Positions 36,966-45,115 of a stretch of DNA of 64,000 nt are shown one piece after another. The notes beneath the pieces were generated by a model. That model was not told the DNA's origin. It ran no database searches and saw only the letters and a list, made by a program, of their open reading frames with translations. The stretch spans positions 62,001-126,000 of the forward strand of contig CAVONV010000016.1 in assembly GCA_963697355.1 (NCBI GenBank), in the 5' to 3' direction. Position 1 is the first letter of the stretch. Every line of letters begins with the position of its first letter. Origin of the DNA: CAVONV01 sp963697355 (GTDB taxonomy: Bacteria; Acidobacteriota; Vicinamibacteria; Marinacidobacterales; DATDRI01). The translations under genes and the position numbers were made by a program.

Positions 36966-39764
36966 CTACTTCTTCTTACCGTCGATAGCTTTCAGTACTT
37001 TCTCCGGTGTGATGGGAAGATCGTAGATTCGAGCCCCGATGGCGTCGGCCACAGCGTTGGCGATGGCTCCGAGCACTGGAAGGGTTGCTCCCTCTCCGAC
37101 TTCCTTGGCGCCAAACGGGCCTTCCGGCTCGTAGCTGTCGACGAGGGATGAGTCGATAATAGGGACATCGTTCGACGTGGCCATCATGTAGTTATGCAGG
37201 TCCGCATTGATGGCCGTTCCTTTCTCGTCGAACACTTGATTCTCCAAAAGTGTCTCACTCAATCCCATGACGACGGCGCCCTCGACTTGACCTTCGACGG
37301 CTAGCGGATTGATAGCAGTGCCGCAATCATGTGCATCCCAGAAGTTCAGCACTCTGACTTTTCCCGTCTCCATGTCGACATCGACTTCGCAAACGGCGGC
37401 GGAGAACGAGTAAGCGGGGGAAGTACCCACGGCGGCTCCCTTGTATTTTCCGCCAAGACCTTTAGGTGGTGCGTAATGTCCCCGTCCGACAAGGGGGCCG
37501 TTGCTCGAGAAATATGCCGTCGCAGCTTCTTGCCAAGGGATGCTCTTTTCAGTGTCGTTTTTCTTGAAGATCTTGTTGTCCCCGACGTCCAAGTCTTCGA
37601 CGGGTGCGTCGAGAATGGCGGATGCTACAGTTAGGACCTGTTGCTTGACCTCTTCGCCCGCCATCTTGGCCGCGTTGCCGCCCATCAAGGTCACACGGCT
37701 CGAGTAGGCGCCGAAGCCGAGAGGCGTGATGTCGCTGTCAGCAGAAACGACATTCATCCGATCGAGCGTTATACCCATAGCCTCGGCGGCCATTTGAGCG
37801 AGCACGGTGTTCGAACCTTGTCCGATATCCGCTTCCCCGGTGAAGAGCACGGCTTTGGATCCGTCTTCTTCCACTTTGATCATGGCGTTGGAGTGGGGAA
37901 ACTGAGAGCGATAGATGGGATAGCCGGCGCCGGAGACGAAACCACCGCAACCGATGCCGATCCCGCGACCGGGAGGGAGCTTGCCCTTTTTGTCATCCCA
38001 TCCGGATCTTGTTCGGACCTTTTCGAGGCAGGCTTTGAACTCGCAAGAGTGGATGTCGAGGTCATTGCAGGTCCGGGTCTCGGGTTCCATAGCGTTCTTG
38101 AGACGTATCTCGATGGCGTCGAGGCCGATGTCTTCGGCAATCATGGTGAGAAGGGATTCGAAAGCAAAACGCGGGTGAGGACAGCCGTGACCTCTCATGG
38201 CACCGCAAGGAGGAAGATTCGTATTGACCCGGTAGCCGTCGTACTTGTAGTTGGGAATCTTGTAGAGGGTTGGAACCATCGAGCCGGCGTAGTAAGTGGT
38301 AACGACTCCGAAGCTGGAGTAGGCACCACCCTCTAAAACCGCTTTTTGTTGCACCGCCGTAATGGTGCCGTCATTTTTGACACCAATCTTGAGATCGATG
38401 GTCTGCTTGTGCCGACCTCTCCCGTACAGATACATTTCCTCCCGGTTGAATCTCATCTTCACGGGGCAACCCACTTTTTTTGCCAGGAGGATCGACAAGA
38501 TCTCCAGAGGACTCGTCGCTGCTTTTGCGCCGAAGCCGCCTCCCGTGTGATACATGACCACCCGTATTTTTCCCAACGGCACATCGAGGATCCGTGAGAG
38601 TTGGTGGTGAACGTAGTGAACGACTTGAGTTGACGTGTAGAGTGTGACCTTGCCATGGTGATCCCATTCGGCGATCGAACAATGCGGTTCGATAGGGTTC
38701 TGGTAAACCCGGTTGCCGACGAACGTCGCTTCCCTGATGTGGTCCGCCTCGGCGAAACCTCTGTCGACGTCGCCAAAGTGGTGGTCGACTCTCGTGTTGA
38801 TGTTGTTCTCGTACTTGTGATCGAAGAGCCGAGGTGCGCCCTCTTTCATGGCTTCATGGGGGTCGAATACTGCCGGGAGCTCTTCGTACTCGACATCAAT
38901 CAAGTCGAGAGCTTTGTAACAGGTTTGTTCATCAACGGCGGCGACGGCGGCGACGACGTCCCCTACATATCGAACTCTGTCCTTTGCCAGGACAGTCTCA
39001 TCGTAGCGGGCGGGGGAAGTGCCCCATGTGACATCGGTAACGTCATCACCCGTTAGAATCGCCTTGACACCGTCGAGTGCCCGAGCCTTGGACGTGTCGA
39101 TGGATTTGATGACGGCGTGGGGAAGGGGGCTGAGCAGAAGCTTGCCGTAGATCATGTTGGGAAGGACGATGTCATCCGTGTAGATGGCACGCCCGGTCGC
39201 CTTATCGGGAGCGTCTGGTTTCGGGAGGCGTTTCCCGACAACGGATAGACCGACAGCCGATTTCTGAGGCGCGTATTCGAGAGCCGCCGGCTTCTCTCCC
39301 TTGAGATATTGCGCGGCCGTTTGGACGGCCTCGATGATTTTGGTATATCCCGTACATCGACATAGATTTCCACTGAGCTCCAAGCGGATCTGTTCTTCAG
39401 ACGGCTCGGGATTGGTGTCGAGAAGGGCCTTGGTTCGCAGTATCATGCCGGGGGTGCAGAACCCGCATTGGATCGCACCCTTCTCGACAAAGGATTGCTG
39501 AATGGGGTGAAGCCCCTCGCCGTCCGCGAGCCCTTCGATCGTGATGATGGGTTTCCCCTGGGCCTCGAGCGCCAGAGTCAAACAAGAGTTCACCGCCTTA
39601 CCGTCCAAGAGGACCGTACAAGCCCCGCAGTCGCCAAGCTCACAGCCTTTTTTCGTTCCCGTGAGTCTCAGCTCGTCACGGAGAATGTCGGCAAGAGTGG
39701 CGCCGGTACGGACAGCGACTTCATGAAGTGTGCCGTTGACGTTCAATTCGACGATCGTTTTCAT
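36966..39764 (-). CDS. molybdenum hydroxylase, fused [2Fe-2S] and Mo-binding subunit (xanthine dehydrogenase family)
   Basis: 932 residues. The N-terminal ~160 form the two-cluster [2Fe-2S] subunit: CELGDCGAC with a fourth cysteine at 61, then QCGFCTPGM and NLCRCTGY. From about residue 170 the molybdopterin subunit follows: KATGRAIYTDDI, MYHTGGGFGAKAA, and near the end GPFGAKEVGEG with the catalytic glutamate. The fusion recalls the aldehyde oxidoreductase (Mop) of Desulfovibrio, but here a FAD subunit gene overlaps upstream by four bases. The family hydroxylates aldehydes, purines or other N-heterocycles, or reduces hydroxybenzoyl-CoA. Proximity to beta-oxidation genes favours an acyl-CoA or aromatic role, which is inferred. 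Confidence 0.9.
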   Translation of the reverse strand: MKTIVELNVNGTLHEVAVRTGATLADILRDELRLTGTKKGCELGDCGACTVLLDGKAVNSCLTLALEAQGKPIITIEGLADGEGLHPIQQSFVEKGAIQCGFCTPGMILRTKALLDTNPEPSEEQIRLELSGNLCRCTGYTKIIEAVQTAAQYLKGEKPAALEYAPQKSAVGLSVVGKRLPKPDAPDKATGRAIYTDDIVLPNMIYGKLLLSPLPHAVIKSIDTSKARALDGVKAILTGDDVTDVTWGTSPARYDETVLAKDRVRYVGDVVAAVAAVDEQTCYKALDLIDVEYEELPAVFDPHEAMKEGAPRLFDHKYENNINTRVDHHFGDVDRGFAEADHIREATFVGNRVYQNPIEPHCSIAEWDHHGKVTLYTSTQVVHYVHHQLSRILDVPLGKIRVVMYHTGGGFGAKAATSPLEILSILLAKKVGCPVKMRFNREEMYLYGRGRHKQTIDLKIGVKNDGTITAVQQKAVLEGGAYSSFGVVTTYYAGSMVPTLYKIPNYKYDGYRVNTNLPPCGAMRGHGCPHPRFAFESLLTMIAEDIGLDAIEIRLKNAMEPETRTCNDLDIHSCEFKACLEKVRTRSGWDDKKGKLPPGRGIGIGCGGFVSGAGYPIYRSQFPHSNAMIKVEEDGSKAVLFTGEADIGQGSNTVLAQMAAEAMGITLDRMNVVSADSDITPLGFGAYSSRVTLMGGNAAKMAGEEVKQQVLTVASAILDAPVEDLDVGDNKIFKKNDTEKSIPWQEAATAYFSSNGPLVGRGHYAPPKGLGGKYKGAAVGTSPAYSFSAAVCEVDVDMETGKVRVLNFWDAHDCGTAINPLAVEGQVEGAVVMGLSETLLENQVFDEKGTAINADLHNYMMATSNDVPIIDSSLVDSYEPEGPFGAKEVGEGATLPVLGAIANAVADAIGARIYDLPITPEKVLKAIDGKKK

Positions 39765-40636
39765 TGTTGTGACCTCTTCGCGCGGTCGAGTGCCTCGATG
39801 AGGGCTCTACGAGCCAGAACCGCCGTGATCTCCCGCCGAAAACGGGCGGTGCCTCGGATATCGTCGATGGGCTCTGCCTCTTCGGCCACTGCCGCACCGA
39901 CGGATGCTTCAGAGATCCCGGTAACGGGCTTCCCCTTGACGAGTCCTATCGCGCCTCGCGCGATTTTCGGCGTAGGCGCTACGGCTCCCATGACGAAACA
40001 AGCATCTTCGCATAGGCCGTCCACGAGTCGGACCATGGCCGCCACCGACGCCACAGAGATGTTGGCTGCTCCTCGCAGCCCAAATTTCTTGTAGGCTGCT
40101 CCTGTTCCCTGGATTGGTATCGGCAGCACGATACGCGTCAGGATCTCGCCCTTCTGGAGAGCAGTCGTCCGGTGGTCGGTGAAGAATCCACTGAGCGGGA
40201 TCGTTCGCTCATTCTGCGTACATGTGAGTAGCGCCTCCGCACCGAGCGCGATGAGCATGGGAGCGGTGTCCGCGCAGGAAGCGGCCGTACAGAGGTTTCC
40301 TCCGACGGTAGCGGTATTTCGGATCTGTTCCGTGCCTATAGTCTCCGCCGCCTCTGCCAATGCAGGGCAGTGCTGCCGCAGGACGGGCGAGTCCGCGAGC
40401 CCGTTGTGGGTGACACAAGCTCCGATGAAGATCTTGTCGCCCGAGAGCTCAACCGCCTGCAGATCGGGAATATCTGTTATTGAAATGATGCTGGGATGAT
40501 GGCGTTTGCCCTGTTTCAAGTCGACCAACAAGTCCGTACCGCCCGCGAGAATGGCTCCGTCGGGATTGCTTTCGAGCAATCGGCAGGCTTCGGCGACCGT
40601 TTTGGGCTGGTGATACTCGAAATCCGAGATATACAT
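39761..40636 (-). CDS. FAD-binding subunit of molybdenum hydroxylase
   Basis: 291 residues from ATG 40636 with GGAG seven bases upstream; the earlier part of the frame lacks a site. This is a CoxM/XdhB-like FAD fold: FEYHQPKTVAEACRLL, AILAGGTDLLVDLKQGK, IGTEQIRNTATVGGNLCTAASCADTAPML. The extra 4Fe-4S loop of 4-hydroxybenzoyl-CoA reductase beta subunits is not evident, which argues against that exact enzyme. Its stop overlaps the start of the fused subunit by four bases, so a stoichiometric complex is expected. It is divergent from the fatty-acid enzyme operon 212 bases away. Confidence 0.9.
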   Translation of the reverse strand: MYISDFEYHQPKTVAEACRLLESNPDGAILAGGTDLLVDLKQGKRHHPSIISITDIPDLQAVELSGDKIFIGACVTHNGLADSPVLRQHCPALAEAAETIGTEQIRNTATVGGNLCTAASCADTAPMLIALGAEALLTCTQNERTIPLSGFFTDHRTTALQKGEILTRIVLPIPIQGTGAAYKKFGLRGAANISVASVAAMVRLVDGLCEDACFVMGAVAPTPKIARGAIGLVKGKPVTGISEASVGAAVAEEAEPIDDIRGTARFRREITAVLARRALIEALDRAKRSQQ

Positions 40637-40848
40637 GTTTTTTCTCCCGTTGACACGACGAGACAAGCGCCAAAAGACTAGGGCGTTTCGTCCTTTCCGT
40701 CAACTGTGGCAGAATTGGCGCTGCCGGAATTCGATCGAATAGGTCGACTTCTCGATGATTGAACGTGATTGAAAACCACCGAGCACTATTGAACACTGTA
40801 AGACGAAAAAACTAACGACCTTTCGGCCAGCATGGAAGGAGTCTTCTG

Positions 40849-42813
40849 ATGAAGATCGGTGTCATTGGCTCTGGGTCCATTGGGCCCGACCTGGCATATG
40901 GGTTCATTTCCGCCATTTCCAGAGGCGGTGGCAAAGTCTATCTTCTTGACGTGAAGAAAGAGGCACTGGATGCCGGTATCGATCGCATCAGGGGATACGT
41001 AAAGAAAGGCCTTTCCAGGGGCAAAATCAATCCCAAAGCGGCAAAAGCCATGGAGGCGGGTGTCATCCCCACGATGGAGATCAAAGATCTCGCCGAATGT
41101 GATTATGTTATCGAAGCCGCTAGCGAGAACCTGTCGATCAAGCAGGCCATTTTGAAGAGTTTGGAAGAGGTGGTCTCGGCGGATTGTCTGATTGGTTTTG
41201 CGACTTCAGGAATTCCCCGATCACAAATCGCTGCGAATGCCAAGCATCCCGAACGCTGTTTCGTCAATCACCCCTTCTTTCCCGCCTGGCGAGCCCTTCC
41301 CATGGAGGTCGTGCTCTCGGGAGACCAGAGCTTCGGTGACCGTATGCTGGCCACCCTCAAGCAACTGGGCAAGGTCCCCATCGTGACCAAGGACGTTGCT
41401 TGTTTTGCCGCGGACGACATTTTCTGTAACTACTGTGCAGAAGCCGCACGTATCGTCGCCGAGGGGACGGCCACTCCGGCTCAAGTGGACAAGATCGTCA
41501 ACGATGCTATTGGAGGAGGAGGACCCTTCAACGTCATGGACTTGACGAAAGGCAATCTGCTGAACATTCATTGCCTCGAGCTCATGAGAGATGCACCCAC
41601 GGGGAGCCCTTGGTTCGAGCCGCCGCCGATCTTTCGAACGCAGGCGAATACACCTTGGCTCGACCCCAAGAATCCGGGAGATCCCAGCCACGACGAGGCT
41701 TTGGGTAAACAGGTGCTGGATTGGATTCTCGCCGTCCTCCTCGGCCGGACTTACTTCGTCGTCGACAACGAGGTTTGCGATCCGGCCGATTTGAATTGGC
41801 TCAGCAAGAACGCATTGGGATTTCGCAAAGGACTTCTGGACCTGGCGGAGAAGTATGGTGCAGACAAGGTCAAAGAAATTTGCACGACTTACGCGGAAGA
41901 GAACCAAGGATTCGAGGTGCCTCAGAGCATCCAGGAAAAAAAGCTCGTTTCCTTCTACCGCAACGTCAAGGTCGAACGCGATGGGGATATTGCAGTCGTC
42001 AACATCAGCCGGCCTGAGGTCAAGAACGCACTGAACGACCCGACGATGAACGAGATCGAGTCCGCATTCAAGAAGCTCGATGCCGATGCGAGCGTGAAGG
42101 GTGTGGTTCTCACGAGCTTCGACGGTTCGCTCGCGGGTGCTGACATCATGGAGTTGGCGGCGCTCAAGACCGCGGAGGAGGCGGAGAAGAAATGCCTCAG
42201 TGGACACGAGGTTCTTTCTCAGATCGTCAACATGAGTAAGCCGGTGGTGGCCGCCGTGGATGGCCCGGTGCTCGGCGGTGGTGCGGAAATCTCCATGTCC
42301 TGCCACGCCCGCGTCGTGGGACCTCAACTGATGCTGGGACAACCCGAAGTCAACCTCGGGATCATTCCCGGTTACGGCGGGACACAGCGGCTGCCTCGCC
42401 TCATTGGTCTCGAACGGGGGTTGGACCTACTGAGAACCGGTCGTCCCGTCGGCGCGAAGGAGGCCTGCGAATGGGGCTGGGCGGTGGGGGAGCCTTCTCC
42501 CGATGTGGTGAAAGCCGCAAAGGATCTCATTCGTGACCATATCGATGGAAAAGTGAAGCTTGCACCCGTGAATCCGGAGCCCATGGCGTTTCCAGCAGTG
42601 GTCCCGAAACTGGATATTGGGCAGCATTCGGTCGCCGTTGACACCATTATCGTGGACGTCATCAGAAACGGCATCACCAAGTCTTTACCGGAAGGACTGA
42701 AGGTCGAAGCGGCCGGGTTCGCGCGCTGTAAGGAGACGGTCGACTACAACATTGGTATGACGAACTTCATCGTCAACGGCCCCCGGGTTCCGGCGGCCTT
42801 CATGAACGAGTAA
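40849..42813 (+). CDS. 3-hydroxyacyl-CoA dehydrogenase / enoyl-CoA hydratase fusion, dehydrogenase first
   Basis: 654 residues. The N-terminal NAD domain starts KIGVIGSGSIGPDLAYGF; the dehydrogenase His-Glu pair is likely in FVNHPFFPAW and PMEVV. The C-terminal third is an enoyl-CoA hydratase with both catalytic glutamates (Glu480 in LGGGAEISM and Glu500 in LGQPEVNLGIIPGYGG). The order is the reverse of FadB/FadJ and like that of FadN or archaeal bifunctional enzymes. It converts enoyl-CoA to 3-ketoacyl-CoA, which the thiolase 15 bases downstream would cleave. GGAG precedes the ATG. The bulky C-terminal dehydrogenase segment (residues ~250-370) is long and lacks the usual repeat. Confidence 0.88.
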   Translation: MKIGVIGSGSIGPDLAYGFISAISRGGGKVYLLDVKKEALDAGIDRIRGYVKKGLSRGKINPKAAKAMEAGVIPTMEIKDLAECDYVIEAASENLSIKQAILKSLEEVVSADCLIGFATSGIPRSQIAANAKHPERCFVNHPFFPAWRALPMEVVLSGDQSFGDRMLATLKQLGKVPIVTKDVACFAADDIFCNYCAEAARIVAEGTATPAQVDKIVNDAIGGGGPFNVMDLTKGNLLNIHCLELMRDAPTGSPWFEPPPIFRTQANTPWLDPKNPGDPSHDEALGKQVLDWILAVLLGRTYFVVDNEVCDPADLNWLSKNALGFRKGLLDLAEKYGADKVKEICTTYAEENQGFEVPQSIQEKKLVSFYRNVKVERDGDIAVVNISRPEVKNALNDPTMNEIESAFKKLDADASVKGVVLTSFDGSLAGADIMELAALKTAEEAEKKCLSGHEVLSQIVNMSKPVVAAVDGPVLGGGAEISMSCHARVVGPQLMLGQPEVNLGIIPGYGGTQRLPRLIGLERGLDLLRTGRPVGAKEACEWGWAVGEPSPDVVKAAKDLIRDHIDGKVKLAPVNPEPMAFPAVVPKLDIGQHSVAVDTIIVDVIRNGITKSLPEGLKVEAAGFARCKETVDYNIGMTNFIVNGPRVPAAFMNE

Positions 42814-42828
42814 AGGGGAGGAGAAACC

Positions 42829-44112
42829 ATGGGTAAGAACGGATCCATCGTCATCCTCGACGGTGCGCGACGGACGCCACGAGCGGACATACTCATCGAC
42901 AACAAGAAGCCCGGGCTCTTCTCACGCTTCTCCACGACTCAACTCGGTGGCATGGCCATCCAGTCGACTCTGGAAGCAACGCCCGTCGACAAGGGGCTCA
43001 TCGGTCATGTGATCATGGGCATGTCGGCCCACAGCCATCGAGACTCCATCTACGGTGCCCAAGGTATGCGCTGGAGAGGTGGGCTCGGTCAGGATGTCCC
43101 TGCATTGACCGTGGCTCGCATCTGCGGCTCGGGTGCCGAAGCGGTCGCCGTGGGGGCTGAGATCATGACGGCCGGCCTGCGACACGATCAAGCACGTCCT
43201 TTCATGGTAGTCGGGGGAGCCGAAAGCATGCAGTACCCCTTCCAGCTCTTCAACGTTAGGGGGCGTCAGCTGGGAACGGCGGTGCAGAAATATGGCCCCA
43301 TTGATGCCAAGAGTCTGCCGCCGGGAACCCATCTGCAAGACTCGTTGCTGATGGGGCTTTACGATCCGGGTGCCGGAATGGCGATGGCCAATACGGCGGA
43401 AGAGTTGGGCCGACGGTACGGAATCACCCGCGAAGAAGCCGACCAGTTCGGTTATCGGTCTCACACGAATGCCAAGAAAGCACGAGACGCAGGCTGGTTT
43501 GATGAGGAAATCGAACCGGTCTCTGTCCAAGAAGATGGAGCGAGTGAGCCAGTCACATTGAAGTACGACACCCACATCCTCGACAACGTGAGCATGGAGA
43601 AGATGGGACGACTTCGTGCCGCCTTTGAGCCGGGCGGCATCATTACCGCCGGTAATGCCAGTGCCGTTGTTGATGGAGCAGCAGCAATGGTCATTGGAAA
43701 GGAGTCCGATGCCGAGAAGCACGGCTACAAACCGCTGGCTCGCCTAGTGGGTATGGGAGTTGCCGCATGTGACCCGCAAATCATGGGTTGGGGGCCCGTT
43801 CCGTCAACGAAAATCGCGTTCGAGAAGACCGGACTGAAAGGCACGGACATCGATCATGTGGAGCTCAACGAGGCCTTTGCTCCTCAAGCCCTGGCGGTCA
43901 TCAAAGACTTCGAGGATATGGGCATCGATCCGGAAAAAGTCAACCCGGTGGGAAGCGCTATCGCTCTGGGGCATCCCTTGGGAGCGACGGGTGCGATTCT
44001 AACGCTGACCTGTGCCTATGGACTCCGCCGCGCCAAGAAGAAATACGGTTTGGTGACCATGTGCATCGGCGGAGGGCAGGGGATTTCACTCGTGCTCGAG
44101 TCGATTCACTAG
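42829..44112 (+). CDS. acetyl-CoA acyltransferase (thiolase)
   Basis: 427 residues. The nucleophilic cysteine is C99 in ARICGSGAEAV, the catalytic His382 is in GHPLGATGA, and Cys412 is in MCIGGGQG. The family's NEAFAPQALAV is also present. It performs the last step of beta-oxidation, cleaving 3-ketoacyl-CoA to acetyl-CoA. It forms an operon with the preceding bifunctional enzyme (AGGAGAAACC before the ATG). An insertion region around residues 65-90 and 125-160 makes it longer than typical thiolases, as in FadI-like members. Confidence 0.92.
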   Translation: MGKNGSIVILDGARRTPRADILIDNKKPGLFSRFSTTQLGGMAIQSTLEATPVDKGLIGHVIMGMSAHSHRDSIYGAQGMRWRGGLGQDVPALTVARICGSGAEAVAVGAEIMTAGLRHDQARPFMVVGGAESMQYPFQLFNVRGRQLGTAVQKYGPIDAKSLPPGTHLQDSLLMGLYDPGAGMAMANTAEELGRRYGITREEADQFGYRSHTNAKKARDAGWFDEEIEPVSVQEDGASEPVTLKYDTHILDNVSMEKMGRLRAAFEPGGIITAGNASAVVDGAAAMVIGKESDAEKHGYKPLARLVGMGVAACDPQIMGWGPVPSTKIAFEKTGLKGTDIDHVELNEAFAPQALAVIKDFEDMGIDPEKVNPVGSAIALGHPLGATGAILTLTCAYGLRRAKKKYGLVTMCIGGGQGISLVLESIH

Positions 44113-44188
44113 GAGCACAACCGAATATCTGAGTTGAAGCCCGACGACCTGAAATAAGATAGATGTAAGGAAATCTTGGGTTGAGGCG

Positions 44189-44310
44189 ATGAGGACGACC
44201 CTCTTCATCGTACTGCTCGGAGGTTGGGCTGCGGCAGCGTTCGCCACGGCATCCGAGGCGCCGTCTCCATCGGGAACCGCAGCTTCTCCCACCATGAACG
44301 TCCACGCCGA
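44189..44310 (+). pseudogene. 5' remnant of a secreted-protein gene
   Basis: An ATG at 44189 opens a good signal peptide (RTTLFIVLLGGWAAAAFATA) followed by a few dozen residues of low complexity. It then runs out at the point where transposase-like sequence begins in another frame, so it looks like the start of a gene cut by an insertion. No ribosome site is obvious. Confidence 0.35.
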
Positions 44311-44314
44311 AGAT

Positions 44315-44520
44315 CTGCTGCCGAGCGCAGCATCACGCTCTCGTATGAAGCCATTCGCTGGTGGTGCCTGAAGTTCGGTCCCGACTACGCCCGGGCCCTC
44401 AAGTGGCGCCAGGATCGCCTGGGCGACACGTGGTACTTGGATGAGGTGTTCGTCACTCTCCAGGGTCAGGCGCAACGATTCTTATCGGTCCATGGCGTCA
44501 TTCAGAACGGCGGAATCGAC
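44315..44520 (+). mobile_element. remnant of an IS6-family transposase
   Basis: One frame encodes ITLSYEAIRWWCLKFGP, then RLGDTWYLDEVFVTLQGQ, the conserved helix and first DDE aspartate region (W-LDEVFV) of IS6/IS26-type transposases, and then diverges. Both the N-terminal HTH and the second half with the remaining D and E are missing. No terminal inverted repeats were recognised. It lies between the thiolase gene and a small secreted-protein gene; this 470-base gap holds nothing else supported. Confidence 0.7.
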
Positions 44521-44583
44521 CCGGAACGCAATGAAGAGTAAAATCCCGAGCTGTGTTATCGATGATCGGTAGGGAGGTGGAGA

Positions 44584-45054
44584 ATGAAGGCTCGATGGCG
44601 AAAGGTGATGGGGATCGCGTTGGTGGTCATGTGCATGGGAGTGCTTCCGTTGGTAACCGCTGCCCAAGGGGTCGACATTCACGGCGCCTGGAAACCCGAG
44701 ACCTATTTTTTGAAGGACGGCTCCCGGCTCCAGGTGGAAGGACGGATATTCTTCACCCAAACGGACTGGACCGTCTTGTTCTTTGTCATCGATGACGAAG
44801 GAAAACCCCGGCGAGGTTCGGGTGAAGGAGGGACCTACACTTTGGAGGGAGAACAACTCGTGTTCACCCACCTCTTCAACCTATCGGCGGGAGAAGAAGT
44901 GGGGTCGCTTCCCGCCAGTCCCTTGCGCTATGAGGTTCGAGATTCATCCGAGGCTCCCACCGAGCCCTGCCGGGTGGAAGCAAGCGGTGACCGAATGTCG
45001 ATTCATTTCCCCAGTGGGAACCGAATGAGCTTCCAGCGCAGTTCTAGGTTTTAG
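44584..45054 (+). CDS. small secreted protein, lipocalin-like size, unknown function
   Basis: 156 residues from ATG 44584 with GGAGG six bases upstream. The signal peptide (KVMGIALVVMCMGVLPLVTA, cut after AAQG) is followed by about 125 residues beginning DIHGAWKPETYFLKDG, and then alternating strands. The opening W-x-P and the strand pattern recall lipocalin-like domains that read GTW or GAW at the start, but this is a weak impression. It precedes the second molybdopterin oxidoreductase by 61 bases on the same strand. The function is not known. Confidence 0.6.
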   Translation: MKARWRKVMGIALVVMCMGVLPLVTAAQGVDIHGAWKPETYFLKDGSRLQVEGRIFFTQTDWTVLFFVIDDEGKPRRGSGEGGTYTLEGEQLVFTHLFNLSAGEEVGSLPASPLRYEVRDSSEAPTEPCRVEASGDRMSIHFPSGNRMSFQRSSRF

Positions 45055-45115
45055 TTAGGGGTGGCTTTTTTTCTCAACGACGTCATCCGAAATAATCGCT
45101 CGTTAAGAGGGAAAA

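Noticed and set aside
41221..42342. Open frame of 373 codons on the minus strand opposite the dehydrogenase/hydratase fusion
   Set aside because: Shadow of the well-supported gene; composition rich in His, Arg and Asp, no recognisable domain.
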